A stretch of 62,213 nucleotides of DNA, from the NCBI GenBank assembly GCA_945860385.1, contig CAMAQD010000021.1, positions 1-62,213 of the forward strand, in the 5' to 3' direction. Origin of the DNA: Flavobacterium psychrophilum. Its GTDB lineage: Bacteria > Bacteroidota > Bacteroidia > Flavobacteriales > Flavobacteriaceae. The position numbers were made by a program, and so were the translations under genes. The notes beneath the pieces are model-generated. The model ran no database searches. It saw nothing but the letters and a program-made list of their open reading frames with translations, and was not told the DNA's origin. Positions 7,259 to 16,872 of the stretch are shown here, piece by piece (positions within the stretch are counted from its first letter, which is position 1; the number at the start of each line of letters is the position of its first letter).

Positions 7259-8692
7259 TTAAAAATCTGCATTTTGTGGAGTTCTCGGAAAAGGAATTAC
7301 GTCACGAATATTGGACATTCCGGTTACAAAAAGCACCAATCTTTCGAACCCAAGTCCGAACCCAGAGTGAACGGCGCTTCCGAATTTACGGGTGTCTAAA
7401 TACCACCACAATTCTTCTTCATCAATTCCTAGGGCTTTCATTTTTTCAACCAAAACATCAAAACGCTCTTCCCTTTGGGAACCTCCCACGATTTCTCCAA
7501 TGCCTGGAAAAAGAATATCCATAGCACGAACTGTTTTTCCATCTTCGTTCAAACGCATATAAAATGCTTTAATATTCGCTGGATAATCAAACAAAATCAC
7601 AGGACTTTTAAAGTGTTTTTCCACTAAATAACGTTCGTGTTCACTTTGTAAATCAGCGCCCCATTCGTTGATGATGTATTGAAATTTTTTCTTTTTGTTT
7701 GGTGTACAATCTCTTAGAATATCAATCGCTTCAGTATAAGAAACACGTTTGAAATTGTTTTCTAGCACAAAGTTTAGTTTTTCCAGCAAAGTCATTTCGC
7801 TTCTTTCGGCTTGTGGTTTTGACTTTTCTTCTTCCAATAAACGACCTTCTAAGAATTTTAAATCATCGCCACATTTGTCCATTGTGTATTTAATTACATA
7901 TTGGATAAAATTTTCAGCCAAATCCATATTGTCATTCAAATCATTGAATGCCACTTCGGGTTCAATCATCCAAAATTCTGCCAAATGACGTGAAGTATTC
8001 GAGTTTTCGGCTCTAAATGTTGGTCCAAAAGTATAAATCTGTCCCAAAGCCATCGCAAAAGTTTCGCCTTCTAATTGTCCTGAAACAGTTAAGTTAGTGT
8101 GTTTTCCGAAGAAATCTTTTTTGTAATCTATGTTGCCTTCTTCGTTTTTAGGTAAATTGTCTAATGGCAAGGAGGTTAACTGAAACATTTCGCCAGCACC
8201 TTCCGCATCGGCTCCGGTTATGATTGGTGTGTTGACATACACAAAACCTTTTTGTTGAAAATAGCTATGAACTGCAAAAGATAAAACCGAACGCACACGC
8301 ATAATCGCTCCAAAAGCATTAGTTCTCACTCTTAAATGCGCATTTTCTCGCAAGAATTCCAAAGAATGTTTTTTGGGTTGCATTGGGAATTTCTCCGCAT
8401 CTGAATCGCCAAGGATTTCCAGTTTTTTAACCTGAATTTCATATTTCTGTCCTGCGCCTTTACTTTCAACCAAATTTCCTGTAACTGAAATTGCGGCTCC
8501 AGTTGTAATTCTTTTCAGCGTTTCTTCGGGTGTGTTTTCGAAATCGACCACACATTGTATATTATTGATGGTTGAACCGTCGTTCAACGCAATAAACTGA
8601 TTGTTCCTAAAAGTTCTTACCCATCCTTTTGCGTTTACTTCGTGAAGCGTATTAGTGCTGTTAAGCAATTCTTTAACTCTGGTATGTTTCAT
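7259..8692 (-). CDS. asnS: Asparaginyl-tRNA synthetase
   Basis: This class II synthetase charges tRNA-Asn with asparagine in the cytoplasm. The 477 residues hold an N-terminal OB-fold anticodon-binding domain (about 15-110) and a class II catalytic domain. Motif 2 reads [20 protein letters not shown] and motif 3 [16 protein letters not shown]. The segment [15 protein letters not shown] is typical of AsnRS rather than AspRS. The length is normal. It is transcribed ahead of rpoN with an 81-bp gap. A TAnnTTTG box lies upstream at 8738-8745 on the minus strand. Confidence 0.97.
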   Translation of the reverse strand: MKHTRVKELLNSTNTLHEVNAKGWVRTFRNNQFIALNDGSTINNIQCVVDFENTPEETLKRITTGAAISVTGNLVESKGAGQKYEIQVKKLEILGDSDAEKFPMQPKKHSLEFLRENAHLRVRTNAFGAIMRVRSVLSFAVHSYFQQKGFVYVNTPIITGADAEGAGEMFQLTSLPLDNLPKNEEGNIDYKKDFFGKHTNLTVSGQLEGETFAMALGQIYTFGPTFRAENSNTSRHLAEFWMIEPEVAFNDLNDNMDLAENFIQYVIKYTMDKCGDDLKFLEGRLLEEEKSKPQAERSEMTLLEKLNFVLENNFKRVSYTEAIDILRDCTPNKKKKFQYIINEWGADLQSEHERYLVEKHFKSPVILFDYPANIKAFYMRLNEDGKTVRAMDILFPGIGEIVGGSQREERFDVLVEKMKALGIDEEELWWYLDTRKFGSAVHSGFGLGFERLVLFVTGMSNIRDVIPFPRTPQNADF

Positions 8693-8737
8693 TTTAATTG
8701 TAGAATTTATAGCGTAAATTGTATTATAATTGAATTA

Positions 8738-8745
8738 CAAAGATA
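8738..8745 (-). promoter_or_regulatory. Bacteroidota -7 box for asnS
   Basis: CAAAGATA on the plus strand reads TATCTTTG on the minus strand, matching TAnnTTTG, 46 bp before the asnS start. I see no good -33 element. Confidence 0.45.
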
Positions 8746-8785
8746 ATTGATTTGTTTGGAAAAGCCATTGTAAGAAATGGTCTAA

Positions 8786-8856
8786 TCAGGGGCTATTTTC
8801 CGCTATTTGCTGCATCCAAGCCCAAAAGCGTGGGATGCCTCTGCTATCGGGGCTCA
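8786..8856. repeat. Flavobacterial-type intergenic repeat
   Basis: Read on the minus strand, the segment starts near AGCCCCGATAGCAGAGGCAT and ends near GCGGAAAATAGCCCCTGA, with an inner inverted repeat (GCATCC 8812-8817 with GGATGC 8833-8838). From memory, similar AGCCCCGAT...AGCGG...AGC sequences recur between genes in many Flavobacterium genomes. I see only this copy in the window. It lies downstream of the phosphatase start and may fold in RNA. Confidence 0.5.
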
Positions 8857-8917
8857 ACCTATGGGACTAGTTAGGAATTTTCAGAATAATTGGAGCCAAA
8901 AAAAGGTTTGCCAAAAG

Positions 8918-9400
8918 TTAAAGAGATTTCAATAATTGATGAGTTATTATGTCTCCGTTTATTGTCACAATATAGAGATTTCCGAACGTCATGTCTTCAA
9001 TATTAGGATATAAATTTTGGTTTATTAGTTTGTTTACGAAATCAGGAATTGTATTACTGTGACCAACGACCAAAACTTTTTTCCCTAAATTATCGATTTT
9101 AAATTTTTGGAAGTCAATGTTTTTGGCGTCATAAAGGGTAATATTTATTTTTTTATTTGTTGCTGTTGGTTTAGCGGTTTCCTTGGTTCTTGTGAAATCG
9201 GTGCTATAAATGCCATCAAAAGGAATTTCTGAAAATATTTCGCCCCAATGTGCAGCCCTTTCCAAACCAACGGTTGATAGATTGGGATTGTTGGAACTAT
9301 CTACTTTTTCAGCGTGACGAATAAAGTAAATAGTTGTCGATTTATCCTGTGCAAAAGATAATTGAACGACTAGGAAAAGTAATAAAAAATATTTTTTCAT
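8918..9400 (-). CDS. Histidine phosphatase family protein, exported
   Basis: The product has 160 residues with a signal peptide (MKKYFLLLFLVVQLSFA). The phosphohistidine loop reads IYFIRHAEK with the catalytic RHA, and the second catalytic His is in VVGHSNT. The middle segment GIYSTDFTRTKETA is typical of the SixA/phosphoglycerate mutase superfamily. Bacteroidota encode many exported members of unknown substrate. It is separated from the RND-type gene by about 80 bp on the same strand, so read-through is possible. Confidence 0.85.
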   Translation of the reverse strand: MKKYFLLLFLVVQLSFAQDKSTTIYFIRHAEKVDSSNNPNLSTVGLERAAHWGEIFSEIPFDGIYSTDFTRTKETAKPTATNKKINITLYDAKNIDFQKFKIDNLGKKVLVVGHSNTIPDFVNKLINQNLYPNIEDMTFGNLYIVTINGDIITHQLLKSL

Positions 9401-9481
9401 CTGGTTTTTCTTCTAAACAAATATATTTATTCTTCTTTAAAATATTAATTTCCATCTCTTTTTTTTAGGATGTCGCAGAAT

Positions 9482-11905
9482 CTACTCCTTTTTTTTCTTC
9501 CCTAAATTGTCAATTTCCTCATCCGTTGGTTCGATGATGTCAATTTTTGGTTCGATGAACTCTTGCTCGTTGGCCAAAGATTTGTTCAGTGTTAAAACCA
9601 AAGCTGGCAATAACATTAAATTGGACAACATTCCGAATAATAAAGTCAATGAAATCAAGCCTCCAAGGGCAATGGTGCCTCCAAAACTAGACAACATAAA
9701 GACCGAAAATCCGAAGAATAATACGATAGAAGTATAAAACATACTTAAACCAGCATCGTTAAAAGTGGCGTAAACTGATTTGCGGATTTTCCAGTTATTT
9801 TTCTTTAATTCCTCTCGATATTGCGCCAAAAATCGGACGGTGTCATCGACAGAAAGTCCAAAAGCGATTCCGAAAACCAATATGGTTGATGGTTTCAACG
9901 GAATGTCAAAAAAGCCCATAAGTCCTGCAGTTAGCAGCAACGGCAATAGATTTGGGATTATAGAGACCAAAATCATCTTGAAGGAGCGGAACATAAATCC
10001 TATTAAAAGTGCGGTCAGGAAAAAGGCAAAAATTAAAGAAGAAAGTAAGTTGTCCAGCAAATAGCCTGTTCCTTTTTGGAATACTAAAGCTTTTCCGGTA
10101 ATAGATACATTATATTGATTTTTCGGAAAAATTTTATCGGCTTCTTTTCGGATTTCGACTTCAATTCTTGGGATGGCATCGCCATTTTCGTCCCGCATAA
10201 AAGTGGTAATTCGCGCAAATTGCCCTGTCGAATCGACATAGCTTTTCATCAGATTTTCTTTCGAGTTTTTGGTGGCATTTTTGGCATAACCTAAAATAAA
10301 AGATTGCTCTTGCGAAGTCGGTAATTCGTAATATTCTGGGTTTCCGTTATAATAAGCTTGTTTAGAATATTTGACCAAATTGACAATCGAAATAGGTTTC
10401 GACAATTCTGGAATTTCATCAATAGCTTCTTCCAATTCGTCCATTCGCTTGAGCGTAGAAAGCTTCATAACGCCTTTTTTGCGTTTGGTGTCAATCATAA
10501 TTTCTAATGGCATAATGCCATCAAACTCTTTTTCGAAGAAAAGAATGTCCTGAAAAAAAGGAGCTTTTTTGGGCATATCTTCAATTATGCTACCCGAAAT
10601 TCGCATTTTGTAAATTCCAACAATACTGATGACAAGTAGCGAAATGGCAACTACATATATTGAGAATCGACTTTCTTTGACGTTTCGTAGAATCCAATCC
10701 ATAAACGATTTTACATAACCACGATCCAAATGTTCGATGTGGCGGTCTTTGGGTGCCGGAACGTAACTATGGAAAATGGGAATTACTATGATGGACAAAA
10801 AGAACAATGCCAAAATATTAATGGAAGTCACATTTCCAAACTCAATGAGCAGCTTGTTGTTGGAAGAAATAAAGGTAAAAAAACCAATTGCAGTGGTTAC
10901 ATTAGTTAGTAGTGTTGCCATACCCACTTTGGTTGTAACTCGTTGCAGGGCTTTGACTTTGTTTCGGTGGACTTTGTATTCCTGATGGTATTTGTTGGTG
11001 AGGAAAATACAATTCGGAATCCCGATTACTATTATTAAAGAAGGAACCAAGGCAGTCAAAACAGTGATTTCATAATTCAACAATCCCAAGAAACCAAAAG
11101 ACCACATCACGCCAATAATCACGATAATTATCGAAATCAGAGTAGCTCTAAAACTTCTAAAAAAGAAAAAGAAAAGCAGGGAAGTTACCAATAGTGATGC
11201 GCCAATAAAGATGCCGATTTCTCCAATAATAGTTTGTGCATTGAGTGTTCTGATGTAGGGCATTCCAGAAACGCGAAGATCAATTTTAGTCTCTTCTTCA
11301 AATGCTTCTACAGCAGGAACTAATTTATTTAGGATGAAATCCTTACGGGCAGGAGTATTTACAATTTGCTTGTCTAGATAAATGGCAGAGCGAATAGTTC
11401 CTGATTTTTTGTTAAAAAGTAGGCCTTCATAAAAAGGCAAATCATTGAAAAGTTCTTTTTTTATTTTCTCTAGATAAACCTTATCGGTGGTTTTATTTTG
11501 ATCAACAAAAGGGACCAATTCGAATTTTTCGAGAGTCTCGTTTTTTTGTAGTTTTTTTAAATCATTTATCGAGATAATTAAATCAACGCCTTTGTCTTCT
11601 TTGAGGCTGTTCATTAATTTTTCCCAAGCGGCATAAGCCTTTGGGGTAAAAAATGCCTTATCTTTGACTCCGATGACCACTAGGTTTCCTTCTTCGCCAA
11701 ATTTATTTAAAAAAGCATTATACTCAATATTGACGATGTTATCGTCGGGCAACATATTGGCTTCTGTTTGGGTAAAATGGATATTTTTCCATTGCAGTGC
11801 CAATAAAACTGTTATCGCTACAATAATCGACAACATTAAAATTCTATTTCTTAGGACCACGCGGGCAATCAATTCCCAAAATCCCAAACTAAACCACTTG
11901 ATCAT
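9482..11905 (-). CDS. RND superfamily (MMPL/patched-like) exporter
   Basis: This is an 807-residue polytopic protein with two repeated halves. Each has one N-terminal transmembrane helix, a large periplasmic loop, and a five-helix bundle: first half about residues 225-400, second about 615-770. SVDDTVRFLAQYRE in the second half matches the charged GxSVDxxxH/R region of the MMPL/SSD group. Such proteins export lipids or hydrophobic compounds, but the substrate is unknown. The open frame extends to a TTG at 11926, but that TTG lies inside the -7 box at 11934-11941 or just after it, so I start at ATG 11903-11905. The Lys-rich C-terminal tail is cytoplasmic. Confidence 0.85.
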   Translation of the reverse strand: MIKWFSLGFWELIARVVLRNRILMLSIIVAITVLLALQWKNIHFTQTEANMLPDDNIVNIEYNAFLNKFGEEGNLVVIGVKDKAFFTPKAYAAWEKLMNSLKEDKGVDLIISINDLKKLQKNETLEKFELVPFVDQNKTTDKVYLEKIKKELFNDLPFYEGLLFNKKSGTIRSAIYLDKQIVNTPARKDFILNKLVPAVEAFEEETKIDLRVSGMPYIRTLNAQTIIGEIGIFIGASLLVTSLLFFFFFRSFRATLISIIIVIIGVMWSFGFLGLLNYEITVLTALVPSLIIVIGIPNCIFLTNKYHQEYKVHRNKVKALQRVTTKVGMATLLTNVTTAIGFFTFISSNNKLLIEFGNVTSINILALFFLSIIVIPIFHSYVPAPKDRHIEHLDRGYVKSFMDWILRNVKESRFSIYVVAISLLVISIVGIYKMRISGSIIEDMPKKAPFFQDILFFEKEFDGIMPLEIMIDTKRKKGVMKLSTLKRMDELEEAIDEIPELSKPISIVNLVKYSKQAYYNGNPEYYELPTSQEQSFILGYAKNATKNSKENLMKSYVDSTGQFARITTFMRDENGDAIPRIEVEIRKEADKIFPKNQYNVSITGKALVFQKGTGYLLDNLLSSLIFAFFLTALLIGFMFRSFKMILVSIIPNLLPLLLTAGLMGFFDIPLKPSTILVFGIAFGLSVDDTVRFLAQYREELKKNNWKIRKSVYATFNDAGLSMFYTSIVLFFGFSVFMLSSFGGTIALGGLISLTLLFGMLSNLMLLPALVLTLNKSLANEQEFIEPKIDIIEPTDEEIDNLGKKKKE

Positions 11906-11933
11906 ATCAATTTTTAAGTTTCGCAAAGGTAGC

Positions 11934-11941
11934 TAATAGAC
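11934..11941 (-). promoter_or_regulatory. Bacteroidota -7 box for the RND-type gene
   Basis: CAAAGGTA on the plus strand reads TACCTTTG on the minus strand. A start point about 7 bp downstream would leave a leader of about 20 nt before the ATG at 11905 and would rule out the upstream TTG as start. Confidence 0.5.
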
Positions 11942-12037
11942 CAATCATATATTGGTTTTAATTGAAAGTTTTTGTTAATTTATGCGTTATTTTTCGTTTT
12001 TATTTTACAATAAAATAAATCTATGAAATGAAATTTA

Positions 12038-12060
12038 TATATTTGGATTTTGCATCTTTG
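12038..12060 (+). promoter_or_regulatory. Two candidate -7 boxes for the antiporter gene
   Basis: TATATTTG at 12038-12045 matches TAnnTTTG. CATCTTTG at 12053-12060 is a near match. Either would give a short leader before ATG 12087. Confidence 0.4.
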
Positions 12061-12086
12061 TATGGAAAATATTGAAGCAGTACCTT

Positions 12087-14357
12087 ATGAAAAACCACAG
12101 AAATACCATATTTTATTTAGTAGTTACAGGCGGTTTTTCGGCTTTGATTTATTGGATTTTGAGTATAGGAAAAGGACTGGAAGTTCATAAAAAGTACTTG
12201 CGTCCTGTGATTGAAAATGGGCATTGGAATGACTTTGTTGATTCGATGTCGCTCAATTTGCATCATCCGTTAGCCATTCTTTTGGCACAAATTGTCACCA
12301 TAATAATCGTTGCACGATTTTTTGGTTGGGTTTTTAGAAAAATAGGTCAGCCTTCAGTAATAGGCGAGATAATTGCTGGAATTGTGCTTGGACCATCCTT
12401 GTTGGGATTGTATTTTCCTGAATTTTCTTTGACGTTATTTCCGGTTGCTTCATTAGGAAATTTGCAGTTTTTAAGCCAAATAGGATTAATTCTTTTTATG
12501 TTCGTCATTGGTATGGAACTCGATTTGAAAGTTCTGCAAAACAGAGCCAAAGAAGCCATCGTGATTAGCCATGCTAGTATTATATTTCCTTTCGCACTGG
12601 GAATTGGTTTGGCGTATTTCGTTTATTTTAAATTTGCTCCAGAAGGCGTTGCTTTTTTGCCCTTTGCTTTGTTTATGGGAATTGCGATGAGCATCACTGC
12701 CTTTCCTGTTTTGGCAAGAATTGTGCAAGAAAGAGGGATTCATAAAACCAAATTGGGAGCCATTGTAATTACGTGCGCTGCTGCTGATGACATTACTGCG
12801 TGGTGCCTACTTGCCGCAGTAATTGCCATTGTAAAAGCGGGAACTTTCGTGAGTTCTTTATACATAATTGGAATGGCAGTTGTTTATGTTCTTGCTATGC
12901 TTTTTGTAGTAAAACCATTTTTAAAGAAAATTGGAGAATTATATGCAACCAAGGATAGTTTGAACAAACCTGTAGTTGCCATTTTCTTTTTGACATTAAT
13001 TATTTCCTCTTACACTACTGAAATCATTGGAATTCACGCTCTTTTTGGTGCTTTTATGACGGGTGTAATAATGCCTGACATCACCAAATTTAGGAATCTT
13101 TTTATTGAAAAAGTCGAAGATGTTTCAGTGATATTATTGCTTCCTTTGTTTTTTGTTTTTACAGGTTTACGGACAGAAATAGGCTTAATAAACGATCCTT
13201 ATCTTTGGAAAGTTACTGGATTTATTATTCTCGTTGCTGTTATTGGTAAGTTTTTTGGAAGTGCTTTAGCAGCAAAATTCGTAGGTCAAAGTTGGCGTGA
13301 CAGCTTAACTATTGGTGCTTTGATGAACACAAGAGGATTGATGGAATTGATAGTTTTAAATATTGGTCTAGATTTAAAAGTGCTTACGCCTGAAGTTTTT
13401 ACGATGATGGTAATAATGGCATTAGTCACTACTTTTATGACCGGACCCACGTTGAATATCATTAATTATATTTTTAAAACCAAAGATGACAATGTTTTAG
13501 AAGAAGTTTCTACTGTTGAAAAATATAAAATCTTACTTTCATTTGGAAACAACGAAAAGGGGAAATCGCTTTTGAGGCTAGCCAATAGTTTAGTAAAAAA
13601 GCAAAAAGACCAATCAACCGTAACAGCTATGCACCTAACATTGAGTGACGAAGTGCATGCCTACAATTTAGAACAATACGAAAAAGACAAATTTTTACCT
13701 TTAATTGACGAATCAAAAATCTTAAATCAAGAAATTACTACATTGTTCCAAGCGACAGTAGACATTGAATCTAATATTGCTGAAGTTGCCAACAATGGTG
13801 AGTATGATTTGCTTTTGGTTGGTCTGGGAAAATCTATTTTTGAAGGTTCTTTGCTTGGAAAAGTGCTAGGATTTACCACTCGAATCATTAATCCAGACCG
13901 TTTGATTGATAAATTCACAGGAAAAGAAGGCTTGTTCGAGAATTCGCCCTTTGATGAAAGAACAAGACAAATTATTGCGAAAACTAAAACTCCTTTAGGA
14001 ATTTTGATTGACAAAGAATTAAATCAAGTAGATCAGGTTATTATTCCTATTTTTAGTCCAGAAGATACATTTTTATTAGATTATGCTCAAAAATTGATTT
14101 ACAACAACGATTCTCAGATCATGATTTTAGATGTAAACGAAAACATAAACACTAATTTTGTTCTCAAAAGTGCTTTGGATTCCTTGCAGCAAACTTACCC
14201 CCAAAATGTCACTTTAATCAATAACAAAATTATTAAAAAAGATTTTTTAGCAAAGTTAGATCTAATGATTATAAGTGTCGAAAGCTGGAAAGTGCTTTTG
14301 GATAAATATAGTATTTGGCTAAGGAGAGTTCCTTCGGTATTGATATTTAAGCATTAA
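12087..14357 (+). CDS. Cation:proton antiporter (CPA2/Kef-like) with C-terminal stress-type domain
   Basis: This is a 756-residue membrane antiporter. About 13 transmembrane helices cover residues 10-460. The core shows GEIIAGIVLGPSLLG, the TCAAADDITAW segment with the paired Asp residues of proton-coupled CPA2 exchangers, and GALMNTRGLMELIVL. A soluble tail of about 290 residues (from about 475) resembles two universal-stress-like folds and probably senses or regulates. Exchange of K+ or Na+ for H+ is expected for the family, but the ion cannot be read from sequence. I start at ATG 12087 instead of TTG 12072. It is monocistronic, with a terminator at 14363-14386. Confidence 0.88.
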   Translation: MKNHRNTIFYLVVTGGFSALIYWILSIGKGLEVHKKYLRPVIENGHWNDFVDSMSLNLHHPLAILLAQIVTIIIVARFFGWVFRKIGQPSVIGEIIAGIVLGPSLLGLYFPEFSLTLFPVASLGNLQFLSQIGLILFMFVIGMELDLKVLQNRAKEAIVISHASIIFPFALGIGLAYFVYFKFAPEGVAFLPFALFMGIAMSITAFPVLARIVQERGIHKTKLGAIVITCAAADDITAWCLLAAVIAIVKAGTFVSSLYIIGMAVVYVLAMLFVVKPFLKKIGELYATKDSLNKPVVAIFFLTLIISSYTTEIIGIHALFGAFMTGVIMPDITKFRNLFIEKVEDVSVILLLPLFFVFTGLRTEIGLINDPYLWKVTGFIILVAVIGKFFGSALAAKFVGQSWRDSLTIGALMNTRGLMELIVLNIGLDLKVLTPEVFTMMVIMALVTTFMTGPTLNIINYIFKTKDDNVLEEVSTVEKYKILLSFGNNEKGKSLLRLANSLVKKQKDQSTVTAMHLTLSDEVHAYNLEQYEKDKFLPLIDESKILNQEITTLFQATVDIESNIAEVANNGEYDLLLVGLGKSIFEGSLLGKVLGFTTRIINPDRLIDKFTGKEGLFENSPFDERTRQIIAKTKTPLGILIDKELNQVDQVIIPIFSPEDTFLLDYAQKLIYNNDSQIMILDVNENINTNFVLKSALDSLQQTYPQNVTLINNKIIKKDFLAKLDLMIISVESWKVLLDKYSIWLRRVPSVLIFKH

Positions 14358-14362
14358 ACTAA

Positions 14363-14390
14363 AAAAATCCGCAATAGCGGATTTTTATTG
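14363..14390. terminator. Bidirectional terminator between antiporter and frr
   Basis: AAAAATCCGC (14363-14372), a 4-nt loop, and GCGGATTTTT (14377-14386) form a perfect stem with A and T runs on both sides. It can end both the plus-strand antiporter and the minus-strand pyrH-frr transcripts. Confidence 0.85.
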
Positions 14391-14406
14391 AAAATTAGAA
14401 AGGTTT

Positions 14407-14970
14407 TTACACCTTCATAATTTCAGCTTCTTTGTGAACGAGATGTTCGTCAATTTGTTTTATGAAACTATTGGTCAGGTTTTGAACTTCTTCTTCTGCA
14501 CTTTTGCAAATGTCTTCAGAGGTTCCTTCTTTTTCTAATTTTTTTATCTCGGTATTGGCTTCTTTACGAGCATTTCTAATTCCAATTTTTGCATCTTCGG
14601 CTTCTGATTTTGCTTGTTTTGCTAAATCACGTCTTCTATCTTCGGTCAATGGAGGAACACTGATGATGATTAAATCTCCATTATTCATAGGATTAAAACC
14701 AAGATTAGCAATCATAATTGCTTTTTCAATTGTATGAAGCATATTTTTTTCAAAAGGTTGCAATGTTATGGTTCTGGCATCAGGAACACTAATCTTTGAA
14801 ACTTGAGAAAGAGGTGTTGCAGAGCCGTAATAATCAACAAAAACACTTCCTAGCATTGCTGGCGATGCTTTCCCGGCACGAATATTTAAGAATGATTTTT
14901 CTAAATGTGCAATAGAACCCTCCATAGATTCTTGGGTGCTATCTAAAATAAATTCAATTTCTTCAGTCAT
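14407..14970 (-). CDS. frr: Ribosome recycling factor
   Basis: The product has 187 residues, the usual length. RRF splits post-termination ribosomes together with EF-G. Visible signatures are LNIRAGKASPAMLGSVFVDY near the start, ISVPDARTITLQPFEK, and IISVPPLTEDRRRDLAK followed by the long helical coiled segment. It lies downstream of pyrH on the same strand with a 49-bp gap, the common pyrH-frr order. The gap contains short repeats of the CTGTCTGC type found between flavobacterial genes. Confidence 0.97.
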   Translation of the reverse strand: MTEEIEFILDSTQESMEGSIAHLEKSFLNIRAGKASPAMLGSVFVDYYGSATPLSQVSKISVPDARTITLQPFEKNMLHTIEKAIMIANLGFNPMNNGDLIIISVPPLTEDRRRDLAKQAKSEAEDAKIGIRNARKEANTEIKKLEKEGTSEDICKSAEEEVQNLTNSFIKQIDEHLVHKEAEIMKV

Positions 14971-14975
14971 AATTC

Positions 14976-15018
14976 TCAGATTTTAGATTTTCTGTTGTCT
15001 GCAAACTGCTGTCTGCTT
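14976..15018. repeat. Low-complexity intergenic repeat (AGATTTT / CTGTCTGC type)
   Basis: The frr-pyrH gap contains CAGATTTTAGATTTTCTG followed by near-repeats of CTGTCTGC and CTGC. Related short AGATTTCAGATT units occur at 17701-17761 and inside the coding region at 48200-48241. Confidence 0.45.
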
Positions 15019-15019
15019 T

Positions 15020-15727
15020 TTATATATTTACTTCTGTTCCAACGTTTTCTCCTTCGCAAATTTTCAATAAATTTCCCTCTTTGTTCATATCAAAAATCAC
15101 AATAGGAAGTTTGTTTTCTTGGCTTAATGTAAAAGCAGTTGTGTCCATTACATTCAAACCTTTTTTTAATACATCATCAAACGAGATGTAGTTGAATTTT
15201 GTTGCAGTAGCATCTTTTTCAGGGTCGGCTGTATACACACCATCTACACGGGTCCCTTTCAGGATTACATCCGCGTTAATTTCTACTCCACGCAAAACGG
15301 CAGCGGTATCTGTGGTGAAATATGGATTTCCTGTGCCAGCTCCAAAAATTACGATTCTTCCTTTTTCAAGATGACGGTCGGCCCTTCTTTTGATGTAAGG
15401 CTCTGCAATCGATTCCATTTTAAGTGCAGTTTGCAAACGAGTTTTCATTCCTTTGTCTTCTAATGCACCTTGCAATGCCATTCCATTAATTACAGTTGCT
15501 AACATTCCCATGTAATCACCTTGAACCCGATCCATTCCATTGCTTGCTCCGGCAACTCCTCTAAAAATATTTCCTCCTCCAATTACAATAGCAATCTCAA
15601 CTCCTTTTTCGTGAATTTTTTTAATTTCATTAGCATATTCAGCTAATCTCGCTGGATCAATTCCATATTGTCTCTCGCCCATTAAAGCTTCGCCACTTAA
15701 TTTCAGAAGAATTCTTTTATATTTCAT
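15020..15727 (-). CDS. pyrH: UMP kinase
   Basis: This bacterial UMP kinase of the amino acid kinase fold converts UMP to UDP with ATP. The 235 residues show the N-terminal [11 protein letters not shown], the glycine-rich [13 protein letters not shown], the acceptor-site [17 protein letters not shown], and [18 protein letters not shown], all typical. The length is normal. It is the first gene of pyrH-frr; a TATATTTG box lies 67 bp upstream on the minus strand. Confidence 0.97.
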   Translation of the reverse strand: MKYKRILLKLSGEALMGERQYGIDPARLAEYANEIKKIHEKGVEIAIVIGGGNIFRGVAGASNGMDRVQGDYMGMLATVINGMALQGALEDKGMKTRLQTALKMESIAEPYIKRRADRHLEKGRIVIFGAGTGNPYFTTDTAAVLRGVEINADVILKGTRVDGVYTADPEKDATATKFNYISFDDVLKKGLNVMDTTAFTLSQENKLPIVIFDMNKEGNLLKICEGENVGTEVNI

Positions 15728-15793
15728 TTTTAATATTATTTATAATTTGGAGTCTTGCTTCCGCAAACTCAAGACTTGGTTCGTTGAGTTGTG

Positions 15794-15801
15794 CAAATAT
15801 A
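15794..15801 (-). promoter_or_regulatory. Bacteroidota -7 box for pyrH-frr
   Basis: CAAATATA reads TATATTTG on the minus strand, a match to TAnnTTTG upstream of pyrH. Confidence 0.5.
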
Positions 15802-15987
15802 GTTATATTCTGTTTTTTTAAAATAATGTTTTTAGTAAAATTGTTCATATTTTTTTGGAGTATAATGATAAAATATTTTTTTATTAAAAAATAAATTGTA
15901 GTTTTGTAATCTCAACCAAATCTACTATTTCAATTTACTTTTTTTATTGGTGCCTAAATATTGTTTAACAATTTAAAAGACATCCAA

Positions 15988-16065
15988 ATGAAAGATTTAT
16001 TTGAAAAATTTTATAATTATGTTTCTACTATTCTTTTTGGTGGTAAAAACACAAGTCATTATTAA
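15988..16065 (+). CDS. Possible small protein (25 aa)
   Basis: A 25-codon frame (ATG 15988, TAA 16063-16065) encodes MKDLFEKFYNYVSTILFGG followed by KNTSHY. It is amphipathic with an aromatic centre, like many membrane-associated small proteins. It lies alone in a 443-bp gap on the strand opposite to its neighbours, and a hairpin follows at 16094-16128. There is no strong ribosome site (Bacteroidota often lack one). I do not recognise it; only conservation would decide. Confidence 0.3.
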   Translation: MKDLFEKFYNYVSTILFGGKNTSHY

Positions 16066-16086
16066 TTAATGTCGTTGTATATTAAT

Positions 16087-16128
16087 TACAAAAAAATTTA
16101 AAGTATGGTATAAAAATACTTTAAATTT
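16087..16128 (-). terminator. Terminator of the ftsX-truB transcript
   Basis: A perfect 13-bp stem (AAATTTAAAGTAT 16094-16106 with 16116-16128, 9-nt loop) is followed on the minus strand by a T tract (16089-16096 read in reverse). It lies 43 bp past the truB stop. Confidence 0.75.
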
Positions 16129-16170
16129 AGAAGAACATATTATTATGTTTTTTATATTTTGGATTGCAAT

Positions 16171-16866
16171 TTAGTGTGTCAAGCTTTGTTCAAATAAAGT
16201 TATGTCAATCGCTTTGTCAACTTCATAGTTGCCAATTTTTGTTCTTCGCAATGCTATTAAGTGCGAACCAGAATTAATCGCTTTGCCAAAATCGTAAGCC
16301 AAAGAACGTATATAAGTTCCTTTGCTGCAAACGACTCTAAAGTCGACTTCAGGTAGCGCAATTCGGGTGATTTCGAATTCGTGAATGGCAGTTTTTCGGG
16401 TCGATATTTCTACAAATTCTCCAGCACGAGCGTGCTCATAAAGACGGATTCCGTCTTTTTTTATGGCCGAAAATATAGGTGGCTTTTGGTCTATTTCTCC
16501 CAAAAATTGATACACCGTTTCGTGAATTAAAGATTCATTAATATGTGAAATGTCGAATGTTTGGTCAATTTCAGTTTCTAAATCATAAGATGGAGTAGTG
16601 GCTCCAATGAAGAAAGTTCCAGTATATTCTTTGGCTTGACCTTGCAATTCAGTGATTCTTTTTGTGAATTTACCTGTGCAAACCAGTAACAATCCACTTG
16701 CTAAAGGGTCTAAAGTTCCAGCATGACCAATTTTAAATTTTTTAGGAAGTCCGGCCTTATTGATTAATGCATATTTCATTTTATTGACCGCCTGAAAAGA
16801 AGTCCAATGCAAAGGCTTATCAATTAAGATAATTTGTCCGTTTTGATAATCTTCGGCAGTTTTCAC
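16171..16866 (-). CDS. truB: tRNA pseudouridine(55) synthase
   Basis: TruB makes pseudouridine at U55 in the T-loop of tRNAs. The 231 residues show DKPLHWTSFQAVNKMK and the catalytic-Asp motif GHAGTLDPLASGLLLV, then PPIFSAIKKDGIRLYEHAR and the VVCSKGTYIRSLAYDFG motif. It lacks a C-terminal PUA extension, as is common in Bacteroidota. It starts 6 bp after uppP ends, so it is the last gene of the ftsX-DUF3098-uppP-truB unit. Confidence 0.96.
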   Translation of the reverse strand: MKTAEDYQNGQIILIDKPLHWTSFQAVNKMKYALINKAGLPKKFKIGHAGTLDPLASGLLLVCTGKFTKRITELQGQAKEYTGTFFIGATTPSYDLETEIDQTFDISHINESLIHETVYQFLGEIDQKPPIFSAIKKDGIRLYEHARAGEFVEISTRKTAIHEFEITRIALPEVDFRVVCSKGTYIRSLAYDFGKAINSGSHLIALRRTKIGNYEVDKAIDITLFEQSLTH

Positions 16867-16872
16867 GGTGAT

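Noticed and set aside
12062..12085. ATG at 12062 as start of the antiporter gene
   Set aside because: It is in another frame and soon hits a stop; ATG 12087 opens the correct frame.
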